DNA from: an uncultured Eubacteriales bacterium
GTDB taxonomy: Bacteria; Bacillota; Clostridia; Peptostreptococcales; Anaerovoracaceae
Direction of reading: 5' to 3'
Assembly (NCBI GenBank): GCA_902765035.1
Contig: CACWYF010000097.1
Span: 1 to 5,580, forward strand
DNA length: 5,580 nucleotides
Shown: positions 5,519 through 5,580 of the stretch, piece by piece
Layout of the letters: every line of letters begins with the position of its first letter
Position numbering within the stretch: position 1 is the first letter of the stretch
Notes under the pieces: generated by a model
The model's input: the letters and a program-made list of their open reading frames with translations, nothing else
Told to the model about the DNA's origin: nothing
Database searches by the model: none
Position numbers and translations under genes: made by a program

Positions 5519-5580
5519 TTTCACTTCCCAATTTCTCATATCTTGCAGATAATGACTAGCGGCATGCATATATTCTGAAT

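Noticed and set aside
5519..5580. Cobalamin riboswitch or Fur box ahead of the operon
   Set aside because: Only about 60 bases remain before the edge, they stay in the open permease frame, and no B12-box-like sequence is visible.

Overview
The window reads as two unrelated pieces of bacterial DNA joined near position 2294-2305. The left piece (1 to about 2299) looks like Bacteroidota, probably Prevotella or a close relative. It has a textbook Bacteroidetes promoter (TTTG-N19-TAATTTTG), mostly no Shine-Dalgarno sites, AT-rich intergenic repeats, and the trio HU-like protein / phage-type peptidoglycan hydrolase / 'smalltalk' micro-protein. The right piece (about 2294 to 5580, all genes on the minus strand) is richer in GC, tightly packed and uses Shine-Dalgarno sites, and looks like an anaerobic Bacillota (Clostridia-type) genome. 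Sample lines: 24 of 60 bases are G/C at 1381-1440, 35 of 60 at 3001-3060. Taxonomy is inferred; no search was run.

Left piece, region by region. 2-148 is the C-terminus of an HU-like DNA-binding protein, ending in a small hairpin. 149-395 is non-coding except for a doubtful 39-codon frame; it holds an AT-rich inverted repeat and the first copy of a 45-base double-hairpin repeat. 396-797 encodes a small phage-type peptidoglycan hydrolase-like protein. 798-1002 holds a GTTAAAGGA tandem array and its inverted copy. 1003-1113 encodes a 36-residue smalltalk protein. 1126-1170 is the second repeat copy. 1195-1284 is a possible 29-residue peptide, closed by a strong intrinsic terminator whose hairpin overlaps the promoter of the next operon. 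1353-2069 encodes a PmeII/EcoO109I-type restriction endonuclease, overlapping by one base a cytosine-5 methyltransferase gene (2069 on). The methyltransferase is cut off just before its first catalytic motif.

Right piece, in transcription order from 5580 leftwards: a FecCD/BtuC-type permease, a FepC/BtuD-type ATPase and cobyric acid synthase CobQ, with gaps of only a few bases. This looks like one operon linking metal-chelate or corrinoid uptake with cobalamin synthesis. CobQ is cut at the same point as the methyltransferase, a few residues after its catalytic His. The apparent 507-residue CobQ frame is therefore native for only about 442 residues; the rest is antisense of the methyltransferase gene.

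Two genes broken at a single point, with a six-base overlap fitting both, are best explained by a chimeric assembly or ligation. The CobQ operon and the restriction system should not be interpreted as neighbours. The most interesting biology is on the left: the duplicated double hairpin with one compensatory base-pair change, and the interlocked terminator/promoter ahead of the restriction-modification operon.
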